This document shows positions 1 to 7,958 of a stretch of 64,000 nt of DNA, one piece after another. How positions within the stretch are numbered: the first letter of the stretch is position 1; every line of letters begins with the position of its first letter. The notes beneath the pieces are model-generated. The model ran no database searches and had not been told where the DNA came from. It saw only the letters and a program-made list of their open reading frames with translations. Source of the DNA: Emcibacter sp. SYSU 3D8 (lineage in GTDB: Bacteria > Pseudomonadota > Alphaproteobacteria > SMXS01). The DNA lies in contig NZ_JBBYXK010000002.1 of NCBI RefSeq assembly GCF_039655875.1, positions 62,001 to 126,000 of the forward strand, given 5' to 3'. The position numbers were made by a program, and so were the translations under genes.

Positions 1-279
1 GATGGGCGCGCCGGGACGGCCTTGCTCGGGAATGAAATTGCGGCGGTACTCGGCGCGGGCCAGCGCCGGCATGCGCTCGCGAGCACCGGGCGCATGCACT
101 GTCTCGTAATAGGTCTTGAACTGTTCGACCGTGGTGCCGGGCTTGCGGGCCAGCAGGATGATCAGCTTCTTGCTCATGGCGTTTTCGCCCTTGTTGCAGC
201 CCGTATTGTCCGCCAGGGCGGGCGCACCTGCCAGAGCGGCGAACAGGCCGACTGTCACCAACACGATCATCCGGCGCAT
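1..279 (-). CDS. Exported EthD-domain protein, 3' end cut by window edge
   Basis: The visible 93 residues begin with a signal peptide (basic MRRM, hydrophobic core to about residue 20, cleavage after APALA). An EthD-like ferredoxin-fold segment follows: KKLIILLARKPGTTVEQFKT, then the YYETVHAP and RMP motifs typical of the EthD family, whose members are small dimeric cytoplasmic proteins linked to ether or aromatic degradation. The ATG at 279 has a CGGAG seven bases upstream; an in-frame ATG at 285 sits too close to it. A second in-frame ATG at 177 (MSKKLI), preceded by AAGGGCG, would give an ordinary leaderless EthD protein, so the exported form is an inference. The gene runs off the left edge. 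Confidence 0.7.
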   Translation of the reverse strand, partial: MRRMIVLVTVGLFAALAGAPALADNTGCNKGENAMSKKLIILLARKPGTTVEQFKTYYETVHAPGARERMPALARAEYRRNFIPEQGRPGAPI

Positions 280-507
280 CGTCATCTCCGTCCTTGGTTG
301 AGGCCGTCGCGGAACAGGGTATTCAACCCGTCGTCGCCGGTTGCCCTGATGTGAGCGGTCCAGCGATGAACCAGCCGGCCGCCGCCCACGTTGCGGTCCA
401 AGCATACGGCCGGCATCGGCCCGGCTTCAAGCGTGCTGCTGGCGGATCGAGGTGGGCAGGAAATTCGGCCTGCCTGCAGGCGGTGCCGCGGAACTGCGGC
501 AGACCGA

Positions 508-711
508 CTACTGATCGCGAAAATATTCCCGGTCGCCGGTAAGGGTTTCGGCCATGCCGTCGATCGCCTTCATGACGTAATCGGCCTGGGCGCCGAACAG
601 GCTGTCGACGGGTGTCTGCCGCCTGATGCGGGCCAGTTCGTCCCGGCCGCGCCGCAGGCCGGCAAGCAATTGCTGGATGTCATCCTGCCCGATGGTCTGC
701 CTGCCATACAT
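508..711 (-). CDS. Small acidic protein under a LexA box
   Basis: A 67-residue protein with no signal peptide, membrane segment or family I recognise; it looks soluble and helical with a charged C-terminus (GDREYFRDQ). The ATG has a GAGG seven bases upstream, a good ribosome site. The alphaproteobacterial LexA motif GTTC-N7-GTTC ends 16 bases before the start codon and lies just after a -35/-10 pair, so SOS control is likely. The gene follows tspO on the same strand but the promoter lies between them. Function unknown; induction by DNA damage is the only hint. Confidence 0.7.
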   Translation of the reverse strand: MYGRQTIGQDDIQQLLAGLRRGRDELARIRRQTPVDSLFGAQADYVMKAIDGMAETLTGDREYFRDQ

Positions 712-726
712 GATCGCGCCTCATTT

Positions 727-741
727 GTTCCTGTTTTGTTC
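727..741 (-). promoter_or_regulatory. LexA box (SOS operator)
   Basis: GTTC-CTGTTTT-GTTC on the plus strand (GAAC-N7-GAAC reading with the gene). This direct repeat is the established LexA operator of Alphaproteobacteria. It sits between the predicted -10 and the start codon of the 67-residue gene, where a bound repressor would block transcription. The identical 15-mer occurs at 39466-39480 with the same spacing to another small gene. Confidence 0.85.
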
Positions 742-770
742 ATATTCGCCGGAGCCATTGCCGGAGTCAA
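742..770 (-). promoter_or_regulatory. Sigma70-type promoter of the small SOS gene
   Basis: On the minus strand TTGACT (765-770, 5/6 to consensus) is followed after 17 bases by GAATAT (742-747, weak -10). The LexA box begins directly after the -10. Confidence 0.55.
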
Positions 771-775
771 CGGAC

Positions 776-1252
776 TCAATTGAGAATGAACAGGGCCGCG
801 TTCAGCAGTGCGGCAAAGGCCACCCAGGCCGCATAGGGCAGGAACAGGCAGGATGCCGTGCGGTCGCTGTCCCACGAAGCGCGGATGAAGCCAAGGATCG
901 CGCCCAGCAGCAGCAGGATCACAGCAAGGGCGGCTCCGATGGCGTGGGCCGTGAAGAATATGGGCGACCAGATGAAGTTGAGGGCCATCTGCAGCCACCA
1001 CAACCGCATGGGCAGGCCGCGTCGATCACTGCGCCAGCACCGCCATCCGGCGATGGCGATCAGAACGTACAGCGCGGTCCAGACCGGGCCGAACAGCCAA
1101 TTGGGCGGATTGAATGCGGGCTTTGCCAGTTCGGCATACCAGCCGCCTGGCGCGGTCAGCATTCCGATGGCAGCGCCGCCGCCTACCACGAAGACCAGGA
1201 AAATTCCCAGTGAAACGAATCGGTTCACGATCCCGCGCCTCGCCCAAATCAT
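776..1252 (-). CDS. tspO: TspO/MBR family tryptophan-rich sensory protein
   Basis: Five-helix membrane protein of 158 residues, the usual family length. The signature is clear: WYAELAKPAFNPPNW at 38-52 followed by the FGPVWTALY stretch, then a WWLQMALNFIWSP segment at 85-97. TspO proteins bind porphyrins and related tetrapyrroles in the membrane; in Rhodobacter and Sinorhizobium TspO modulates pigment and nutrient or stress regulation. The ATG has AAGG eight bases upstream. No tetrapyrrole biosynthesis genes lie nearby, so its ligand and partner here cannot be read from context. Confidence 0.95.
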   Translation of the reverse strand: MIWARRGIVNRFVSLGIFLVFVVGGGAAIGMLTAPGGWYAELAKPAFNPPNWLFGPVWTALYVLIAIAGWRCWRSDRRGLPMRLWWLQMALNFIWSPIFFTAHAIGAALAVILLLLGAILGFIRASWDSDRTASCLFLPYAAWVAFAALLNAALFILN

Positions 1253-1387
1253 TCCCGTTACCTTGCGGAAATAGCACGAAGTTGCCGGTTTTCCTTCAAA
1301 ATCGCGTTACGGGTCCATGAATCCGGGCGTATATGTGCAAACTGTTAGCGTCGGCCCAAGATTCGAATTAGCATAAAATTTGAAACC

Positions 1388-1440
1388 ACCCATTTTGGGT
1401 AGATCGCCGGACCGAAAGGGTTCGGAACCAAGGGCCTTGG
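1388..1440. promoter_or_regulatory. Cluster of three short palindromes before the Mrr-like gene
   Basis: In the 201-bp divergent spacer between tspO and the Mrr-like gene three inverted repeats follow each other: ACCCA-TTT-TGGGT (1388-1400), GGTTC-G-GAACC (1419-1429) and CCAAGG-G-CCTTGG (1428-1440), the last two sharing bases. The last ends 13 bases before the ATG. They could be operators or RNA hairpins masking the ribosome site, as no clear Shine-Dalgarno precedes this gene. Confidence 0.4.
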
Positions 1441-1453
1441 GGGCACTTGACAC

Positions 1454-2410
1454 ATGAGCGCCTGGACTCGTCCAGAAGCAGCGGCTTATGGGGCTGATCA
1501 GATTTTCGAGAATCTGGTCGGCAAGAAGCTTTGCGCGCTCGGCTGGACCTGCGAGGCACTTCATGCATCCGACCGGCACGGCTCTGACCTCCTCTGCACC
1601 CAGCGCGACGAGAAGGCCATCGTCCAGTGCGTGCAGGGCGCGGGAATCGACCTGTCCGACCTGCAGCATGCCGCGGCCCTGAAAGCCTATCATTCGGCCG
1701 GCCAGGCCTTGATCGTTCACGACGGCACCCCGTCGGAGCGCGCGCGCTCCCTTGCCGGCGAAATGGGGGTTGTCCTTGTTCACACCGACGAACTGGTGGT
1801 CTCCAGCCCCTATGACCGGTCCGAGTACGGCGTCAGGCTGCGTCTCGAGCGTGAACTCCAGCAGCAGCAGGAGACGCGGTCGCGGCAGGAGACCGAAAAC
1901 CGGCTCGCCTTGATGTCCTATTACGAGGCGGTGGGCCAATACGACGTCAACGTCAAGTCGTGGCAGGCGGCACGTCGCCGGTATCCCTGGGTAAGAGGCC
2001 TGGGAATAGCATCGCTCGCACCGCCGTTCCTGCTGTTCGGGACCTATTACTTCTACGTTTTCATGGCGATCGCGCTGGCGCTGGCGGTCTACGCGGTATT
2101 TTTCACCAAACCCGGCGCCGAGCCGGTGGCGCCCTCACCGATCGAGAATCTCACGCCTGCCTCCATGTTTCCGGAGCGCGCCACGCGTGCGTTCCAGGCG
2201 CGTCCGACCCCGCGGGACCGGAACAGCCGCGGCGGCGTCCCCGTGCCCGCCACAATCGCCCGCGCCGGCAGGCTTCGGCATGGGCCGACGCCGGAACTGA
2301 AATCGATCGTCAAATGTCCCAAGTGCCACACCAAGATGCGGCTGCCGCGCGGCAAGCGCCTGATGGCGAATTGCCCGAAATGCAAGAACAAGTTCCGCGC
2401 GGATACGTGA
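1454..2410 (+). CDS. Mrr-like endonuclease-fold protein with membrane hairpin and C-terminal zinc ribbon
   Basis: 318 residues in three parts. Residues 15-115 look like an Mrr/REase-fold domain: FENLVGKKLCALGW, the GSD with the acidic metal ligand D45, and strand IVQC with Q58. The lysine expected two residues after that glutamine (QxK) is valine 60, so cleavage activity is doubtful. A charged Q/E/R linker (130-175) leads to two hydrophobic helices at about 183-218. The C-terminus carries CPKC (288-291) and CPKC (307-310), an MJ0042-type zinc ribbon. Mrr-like domains usually act on modified or foreign DNA; membrane anchoring plus a zinc ribbon suggests sensing or tethering instead. No partner methylase is adjacent. 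Confidence 0.7.
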   Translation: MSAWTRPEAAAYGADQIFENLVGKKLCALGWTCEALHASDRHGSDLLCTQRDEKAIVQCVQGAGIDLSDLQHAAALKAYHSAGQALIVHDGTPSERARSLAGEMGVVLVHTDELVVSSPYDRSEYGVRLRLERELQQQQETRSRQETENRLALMSYYEAVGQYDVNVKSWQAARRRYPWVRGLGIASLAPPFLLFGTYYFYVFMAIALALAVYAVFFTKPGAEPVAPSPIENLTPASMFPERATRAFQARPTPRDRNSRGGVPVPATIARAGRLRHGPTPELKSIVKCPKCHTKMRLPRGKRLMANCPKCKNKFRADT

Positions 2411-2412
2411 GC

Positions 2413-3150
2413 CTAGTGCGGCGTACCGGCGGGTAGCTTGCGGATAACGAGCTGCCAATATACGTCGACCAGTTCGTACCGGCCGCGCCGCTCGTCAAGC
2501 AGCCGGTTTACAGCGGCTGCCGGACAGTCTGTCGCGCCGTCATAGGGCGCCAACAGGTAATCGTCGAAGATCATGATGCCGCCCGGCTTGAGGGCGTCGA
2601 ATCCCGAGAACGCATCATGCAGCACATCTTCATACTGGTGAGATCCGTCCACATAGACGAAGTCGAACCGGTCCCTCATATCCTCGGCGGCAAAGAACTC
2701 AAGCGACGTTCCCTTGAATTTGCGAACCCTGCCGGCATGACCGGCCATATTGGCATCGAATCGCATCTCACTCGCAGCGGCAAGCGGTGTGCCCGCAGTG
2801 GTTCTTCCGCCCATCCAGGTGTCGACGCAGGTCAGGCGGGCATCGGGCCAGTTGGTGAGGATGAACAGGGCGGACATGCCCTCCCAGCTGCCGATCTCAA
2901 GGATTTCGGGGGCGCTGGGTAGCGGATGACGCTCGAATACGCCGAGCCACTCGCACAGCCGGGAGGTGAACCAGTCTTTCGAGACGTCGTATTCCCGCAG
3001 CATGGAGCCGAAGGCCGCGGCGCGAGTACGGAAGCGCCGCCGCAAATCGGGGGTGCGCAGACGGCTCCGGATCAATACCCCGTACACCGGCCATGGCGCT
3101 GCCGTACGCGCCAGCAGCCGCAAGGATTTCGCGGCAATGCGCAAATTCAT
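2413..3150 (-). CDS. Class I SAM-dependent methyltransferase (Methyltransf_24 type)
   Basis: 245 residues. After a basic N-terminal helix the Rossmann core starts with the SAM-binding motif EILEIGSWEGMSALFI (about 83-98), followed by the acidic end of strand 2 (LTCVDTWMGG), FDFVYVDGSHQYEDV (motif with DGSH) and LKPGGIMIFDDY. This order fits the Methyltransf_24 family, often acting on sugars or small hydroxylated molecules, but the substrate is unknown. The gene converges with the Mrr-like gene with a two-base gap. The start has only a weak GGA upstream. Confidence 0.8.
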   Translation of the reverse strand: MNLRIAAKSLRLLARTAAPWPVYGVLIRSRLRTPDLRRRFRTRAAAFGSMLREYDVSKDWFTSRLCEWLGVFERHPLPSAPEILEIGSWEGMSALFILTNWPDARLTCVDTWMGGRTTAGTPLAAASEMRFDANMAGHAGRVRKFKGTSLEFFAAEDMRDRFDFVYVDGSHQYEDVLHDAFSGFDALKPGGIMIFDDYLLAPYDGATDCPAAAVNRLLDERRGRYELVDVYWQLVIRKLPAGTPH

Positions 3151-3326
3151 CTCAGAATTCCGCTGTCATGCCAAAACACGGCGTCAAAATACTTTGCTCC
3201 CAGCCCATGACCGATCATGACGGGCGCGGCGGCGAAAATCCAGCGCTGGACCGCTCGCCTTGTTTCACCGCCTCCCGAATGGTTTCTGGCGTGTTGCTTG
3301 CATGAGATAAATGACGAAAAGCGGAC

Positions 3327-5438
3327 ATGGGGGCATGGGTGGACGACGACCAGCAGGACTACCGGTCCCTGTTCGACAACGCCGTCGAAGGCATGTACCG
3401 CACGTCTCCGGACGGACGATACCTTGCCGCGAATGATGCGCTGGCCCGAATTTATGGATATGAAAGCGCCGAGGCGCTGATGTCGGGGCTGACCGACATT
3501 GCCGGGGCGCTTTACGTAAACCCCCATGATCGCGACAGATTCCGCACGGCGCTGGAGGACTCCAGCGCGGTGCACGACTTCGTCGCGCGGGTGTACCGCA
3601 AGGATGGCAGCCAGATCTGGATCAATGAAAACGCCCGATCCGTACTGGCCGAGGATGGCACCCTGAAGTGGTATGAGGGGTTCGTTCAGGACATTACCGA
3701 CCGGATCAAGACCGATGAACGACTGCGCCTCGCGGCCAGTGTTTTCGATACGGCAGCCGAGGCAATCATGGTGTTGAATGACGAATTTTGCGTCACCGCC
3801 GTCAATCCCGCCTATTCCGCGATCACCGGCTTTCCGGCCCGGGATGTGATCGGCGGTCTCCCACCCTTCCTGGAATGGGGCCGGCCGATTCCTGAGCATC
3901 CACGAATTAGCATGGCCATCCTGCGCAAGGTCATCAAGTCCCATGGCAAATGGAGCGGCGAACAGTGGAACCGCAGGAAGAATGGCGAACACTATGCCGA
4001 ACAGCTGTCCGTCGTGCCCATTCCCGGCAGCAACGGCCAGGCTGGACGCTACCTCGTGGTGTTCAGCGACGTCACCCAACGCAAGCATGACGAAGAACGC
4101 ATCCGCTATCAGGCCAGCTACGATCAGCTAACCGGCCTGCCGAACCGCGCCCTGTTCATGGACATGCTGGCCAGGTCGCTCCTTCAGGCCGAGCGCGAGG
4201 GCGAGATGGTGGGCCTGATGTTCGTCGACCTGGACGGCTTCAAGATGGTCAACGACACGATGGGCCACGACATGGGCGACCTGCTGCTGCAGGAAGTGGC
4301 GGCGCGATTGAAGCGGTGCATGCGCTCGTCCGACACGGTTGCGCGATTGGGCGGTGATGAATTCACCGTGCTGATGCCGCAGATGCATGACTTCCACAAT
4401 GCACCGCGGGTCGCCGAGCGCATCACCGAAACATTGCGCGCACCGTTCAACCTTATGGGCAAGGAAGCCTTCATCTCCGCATCGATCGGCATCACGACCT
4501 TCCCCAACGACGCCATCGACGCGGCGACCCTGCTGAAAAACGCCGACGCGGCCATGTACCGTGCCAAGGAACAGGGCAAGCAGCACTTCCAGTTCTTCAC
4601 GTCGGAAATGAATGCCGAGATCGAGGAACGCCTGATCCTGATCAATGGCCTCAATACGGCGCTGGAACGCAACGAATTCGTGCTCCACTACCAGCCGAAG
4701 GTCGATCTGGTGCACGGGCGTCTCACCGGCGCCGAGGCGCTATTGCGTTGGCATCACCCTGAACTGGGCCTGGTGTCGTCGTCCAAGTTCATCCCGATCA
4801 TGGAAGACAGCGGCCTCATCGGCTCGGTCAGCGAATGGGTTATCGAAACCGCCTGCAGACAGCATCGCCAATGGCTGAACGAGGGACTGAACATCAAGGT
4901 TGCCGTCAATTTGTCGGTCCGGCAATTGCGGCAGCCCGGATTCGCCCAGACGGTAGCCGACCTGCTCGATCGCGCTGGCGTCGACCCGGGCGGCCTCGAA
5001 CTGGAAATCACGGAAAGCATGCTGATGAAGGACACCGAAAACGCGGTCCGGACTTTGGGGGAGTTGGCCGATATGGGCGTCAGCCTGGCCATGGACGATT
5101 TCGGGACCGGCTATTCGTCGCTGTCCTACCTGAAGCGATTCCCGCTGCATACCATCAAGATCGACCGCTCGTTCATCAACAACATCGCCTCCGATCCGGA
5201 CGACTACGAAATCATCCGGACGATTCTTTCAATGGGTCAGTCGTTGCGCCGGCGTGTCGTCGCAGAGGGGGTCGAGACGCGGCAACAGCTGGAGATCCTG
5301 CGCCAACTGGGATGCGACGAAATCCAGGGCTTCGTGATCAGCCCCGCGGTTCCGGCCAACGAACTGGCGGCGCTGGTACGCCGCGGCCCCTTGCTCGAGG
5401 CCGACCCTCAGCCCGTTGTTCGAACGGCAATCCACTGA
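3327..5438 (+). CDS. PAS-PAS-GGDEF-EAL cyclic-di-GMP protein
   Basis: 703 residues without membrane segments. Two PAS domains (about 10-130 and 135-255) precede a GGDEF domain with an intact GGDEF at 342-346 and an RxxD inhibitory site (RSSD, 333-336) exactly five residues before it. The EAL domain (440-690) keeps EAL at 470-472, the ITES glutamate, DDFGTG at 590-595, KIDRSF and AEGVET, so both cyclase and phosphodiesterase chemistry look possible. PAS1 has the usual N-x-A-x-x-x-IYGY core. As a soluble protein it probably reads an intracellular signal and adjusts c-di-GMP, hence motility or biofilm. It stands alone between a divergent methyltransferase and a convergent barrel gene. Confidence 0.95.
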   Translation: MGAWVDDDQQDYRSLFDNAVEGMYRTSPDGRYLAANDALARIYGYESAEALMSGLTDIAGALYVNPHDRDRFRTALEDSSAVHDFVARVYRKDGSQIWINENARSVLAEDGTLKWYEGFVQDITDRIKTDERLRLAASVFDTAAEAIMVLNDEFCVTAVNPAYSAITGFPARDVIGGLPPFLEWGRPIPEHPRISMAILRKVIKSHGKWSGEQWNRRKNGEHYAEQLSVVPIPGSNGQAGRYLVVFSDVTQRKHDEERIRYQASYDQLTGLPNRALFMDMLARSLLQAEREGEMVGLMFVDLDGFKMVNDTMGHDMGDLLLQEVAARLKRCMRSSDTVARLGGDEFTVLMPQMHDFHNAPRVAERITETLRAPFNLMGKEAFISASIGITTFPNDAIDAATLLKNADAAMYRAKEQGKQHFQFFTSEMNAEIEERLILINGLNTALERNEFVLHYQPKVDLVHGRLTGAEALLRWHHPELGLVSSSKFIPIMEDSGLIGSVSEWVIETACRQHRQWLNEGLNIKVAVNLSVRQLRQPGFAQTVADLLDRAGVDPGGLELEITESMLMKDTENAVRTLGELADMGVSLAMDDFGTGYSSLSYLKRFPLHTIKIDRSFINNIASDPDDYEIIRTILSMGQSLRRRVVAEGVETRQQLEILRQLGCDEIQGFVISPAVPANELAALVRRGPLLEADPQPVVRTAIH

Positions 5439-5449
5439 CCAGACGCAAA

Positions 5450-5476
5450 AGCCCCGCCGGACGAACCGGCGGGGCT
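5450..5476. terminator. Bidirectional hairpin terminator
   Basis: Perfect 11-bp stem AGCCCCGCCGG / CCGGCGGGGCT with loop ACGAA between two convergent genes. Reading leftward the stem runs into four T residues, making it a better intrinsic terminator for the barrel gene than for the GGDEF-EAL gene. Confidence 0.8.
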
Positions 5477-5489
5477 CCCGTGGCCTCGT

Positions 5490-6194
5490 CTAGAAGTAGT
5501 GCGAGACACCCACCGAAACCTGGTGCGCCTCGGGCTTCACCACCAGGGCGTTGGTCGGATTGATCTCCACATCGTAGTTGCCGTAGTTCGAATAGGTATA
5601 GTCCAGACGGCCGGTCCAGCCGCCGCCGAGCGCGATCTCGGCGCCGCCGCCGACCCGCCAGGCATCGCGCGTAACACCGTCATCAAAGACGGTGGTGGGC
5701 GAGCCGCCCGCCGGCGTGTTGATGAAACGGGTGTTGAACCGGGTCTGGCCCCAGCCGCCCGAGCCGTAGATCATCATGCCGTCCGAGACCCGCATGCCGA
5801 CCCTGCCCATGACGCCCCAACTCCAGCGGTTGCCCTGCTCGATGGACGTCTCGCTGGTATTGTCGGACACGGATGTATTGCCGCTGGCGTCGCTCCAGCG
5901 GCCGGTGCCCTCGATACCGACGATGAACAGATCGCTCAGCGGCATGTTGACGCCAAGCACGGCACCGGCGGCGATGCCGTCACTGCCGAGGCCGGTAATG
6001 AAACCGCCGTTCTCCTCATCGAAATCGGGGAGGTCGGAAGCGTTATCCAGATGGAAGCTGTCATAGCCGACCATGCCGCCCACGTAGAATCCGTCGAACG
6101 GATTCCGGTCGCTGGCAGGCTGGGCGACGGCCATGCCGACCGTCGCCCCGAGCATGCCGGCGGCAACACAGGTGGTGCGCAGTAGATGGTGCAT
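5490..6194 (-). CDS. Outer-membrane beta-barrel protein (Omp25/OmpA-like barrel)
   Basis: 234 residues. A signal peptide (MHHLLRTTC..., cleavage near AVAQ) precedes DGFYVGGMVGYDSF, the usual opening strand of small alphaproteobacterial porin-like barrels. Alternating aromatic/hydrophobic strands follow, including WTGRLDYTYSNYGNY, and the protein ends HQVSVGVSHYF with the C-terminal phenylalanine recognised by the BAM complex. The ATG at 6194 was chosen because AAGGAG lies six bases upstream; an extended frame reaches 6230 without a ribosome site. Such proteins are abundant surface antigens; no ligand can be inferred. Confidence 0.88.
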   Translation of the reverse strand: MHHLLRTTCVAAGMLGATVGMAVAQPASDRNPFDGFYVGGMVGYDSFHLDNASDLPDFDEENGGFITGLGSDGIAAGAVLGVNMPLSDLFIVGIEGTGRWSDASGNTSVSDNTSETSIEQGNRWSWGVMGRVGMRVSDGMMIYGSGGWGQTRFNTRFINTPAGGSPTTVFDDGVTRDAWRVGGGAEIALGGGWTGRLDYTYSNYGNYDVEINPTNALVVKPEAHQVSVGVSHYF

Positions 6195-6301
6195 TGGTGT
6201 CTCCTTGTTGATCGACATTGCGCCCATCAACTTCAGAGACCGCCCATTGTTCCCTACCGGCCGGAATTAAGTGTGCGTGAACAGATACTTGACCGAAACG
6301 A

Positions 6302-6895
6302 TCAGCGCGGCGGCAGGCCCCGCTTGGCGCGCTCCGCGTTCATACGTTCCTTGTCGCCGCTCAGCCTTTCGCCAAGTTCGTCTTCGGAAATGGTGCCCGC
6401 CATGTGCTGACCGGCCTTGCCGCCATTGTACATGATCATCTTTTCGGGCGTGACCGCCAGGACGGTCCGCAGCGGCGAGTCCAGCAGATTGTAGAAGAAC
6501 TCCTCGCCTTCCTTGCTGGTGGGATTCAGCTTCTTCGAAAGCGCCCGGTAGAACCACTCCTTGGTCTCGCGGTCGTCGAAAAACTCGCCGCGGCCCTTGA
6601 AGGTGATGGCGCCCGTGGGCAGGCTCTCGGAAGCGCCCTTGGGATAGCCGCCGCTGCTGACATTGACCGACACGCGCGGATCGCGGCGAATGGCGGCAGC
6701 CCGGTGACGGTGTTCGGCGAAAGTCAGCCAGATCTTGCCGTCGTGCCAGACGAATGCATGGGTGACGCCGACGGGCCAGCCGTCCTTCGTCGCCCACATC
6801 AGCACGCATTCATTGGAATTGTTCGCCAGCAGGTCGACTTCAGCTTCCGTAAACGGATAGATCGAAACGATTTCGTGATCGTGTGTTTGCGCCAT
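6302..6895 (-). CDS. Pyridoxamine 5'-phosphate oxidase-like FMN-binding split-barrel protein
   Basis: 197 residues with the split-barrel pattern: ECVLMWATKDGWPVGVTHAFVWHDGKIWLTF forms the first strands, HRAAAIRRDPRVSV the typical helix-strand turn, then ITFKGRGEFFDD. The family binds FMN or F420/heme and includes general stress proteins. The ATG at 6895 has GGAG six bases upstream, better than the ATG four codons earlier. A charged C-terminal helix (about 165-195) is extra. It is separate from the true pdxH at 53.9 kb. Substrate unknown. Confidence 0.85.
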   Translation of the reverse strand: MAQTHDHEIVSIYPFTEAEVDLLANNSNECVLMWATKDGWPVGVTHAFVWHDGKIWLTFAEHRHRAAAIRRDPRVSVNVSSGGYPKGASESLPTGAITFKGRGEFFDDRETKEWFYRALSKKLNPTSKEGEEFFYNLLDSPLRTVLAVTPEKMIMYNGGKAGQHMAGTISEDELGERLSGDKERMNAERAKRGLPPR

Positions 6896-7004
6896 GGGTC
6901 TCTCCAAGTCTTCCGGTTCATATGCGTCTTCCGACTGGCACTTTCGATGAAGCCGACGGAAATAACAATCATCAATGATGAACTGTTTTACCGTTTTTAC
7001 GTGT

Positions 7005-7952
7005 TCATTCCGCGAGCGCCCGCCGCAAGGCCTCGCGATAGTCCCGTTCGAACGTCCGGGACACCGAGGCCTGCGCCATCATGTTGAATCCATGGAAGGC
7101 ACCGCGATAAAGGTGCATCTCGACCGGCACGCCGTCGCGCGCCAGCCGCCGCGCATAATCAAGGTCTTCGTCAAGAAACAGGTCCAGCGCGCCGACGCTG
7201 ACAAAGGCGGGAGGCAGGCCGGCGAGTGATTCGGCTCGCGCCGCCGCCGCATAGGGCGACACCCCCTCGCCGCCGGGCTTTTGCCCCAGCAGCGCTTCCC
7301 AGCCGAACAGGTTGGACGGCGGCGTCCAGACAAATTCGCCGGTAAAGGGATGAGGATCCGCCAACGTCGTGCGATCGTCCAGCATGGGATAGATCAGCAG
7401 CTGGAACGCGACCGCCAGTTCTGCCCGGTCGCGGACGAGCAATGCCAGCGAGGCCGCGAGCCCGCCGCCCGCGCTTTCGCCCCCAATGGCGATTCGCGCC
7501 CTGTCCACGCCCAGCGACCCGGCATTGCCGTGCAGCCATTTGAGCGCGGCGTAGCAATCCTCGACCGGGCCGGGATGCGGCGTCTCGGGCGCGAGGCGAT
7601 AATCCACCGACACCACGACACAACCGATATCGGCGGCCAGCAACCGGTTGCGGGCGTCACTCATCTCGGGCGTCCCGACCACATAGCCGCCACCATGGAT
7701 ATGAAGGAAGGCCGGCCGCGGCGCCGCGTCGCCCTGCGGCGTATAGATCAACAGCCGGATGTCCGGCGCGCCATCGGGGCCGGGGACCCGCCGCTCGGCG
7801 ACATCGACCGGAACTTCGGGCACCGGCGCGGCCTTGAGCATCTCCATCATGCCCGCCCGGATGACGGGCAGGGTTTCCAGGCTGAAACTACTGGGCGGAA
7901 ACATGTCCAGCATGGGCAGCAGTTCGGGATCGACCAGATGCCGCGTGCTCAT
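7005..7952 (-). CDS. Alpha/beta hydrolase of the hormone-sensitive lipase (esterase/lipase) family
   Basis: 315 residues with the complete HSL signature: HGGGYVVG oxyanion motif (about 83-90), nucleophile elbow GESAGG, the acid in DLFLDEDLDY and the histidine in FHGFNM. This family hydrolyses short to medium acyl esters. It lies six bases downstream of the VOC gene on the same strand, so the two are probably one transcript. The actual ester is unknown. Confidence 0.92.
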   Translation of the reverse strand: MSTRHLVDPELLPMLDMFPPSSFSLETLPVIRAGMMEMLKAAPVPEVPVDVAERRVPGPDGAPDIRLLIYTPQGDAAPRPAFLHIHGGGYVVGTPEMSDARNRLLAADIGCVVVSVDYRLAPETPHPGPVEDCYAALKWLHGNAGSLGVDRARIAIGGESAGGGLAASLALLVRDRAELAVAFQLLIYPMLDDRTTLADPHPFTGEFVWTPPSNLFGWEALLGQKPGGEGVSPYAAAARAESLAGLPPAFVSVGALDLFLDEDLDYARRLARDGVPVEMHLYRGAFHGFNMMAQASVSRTFERDYREALRRALAE

Positions 7953-7958
7953 GACGCG

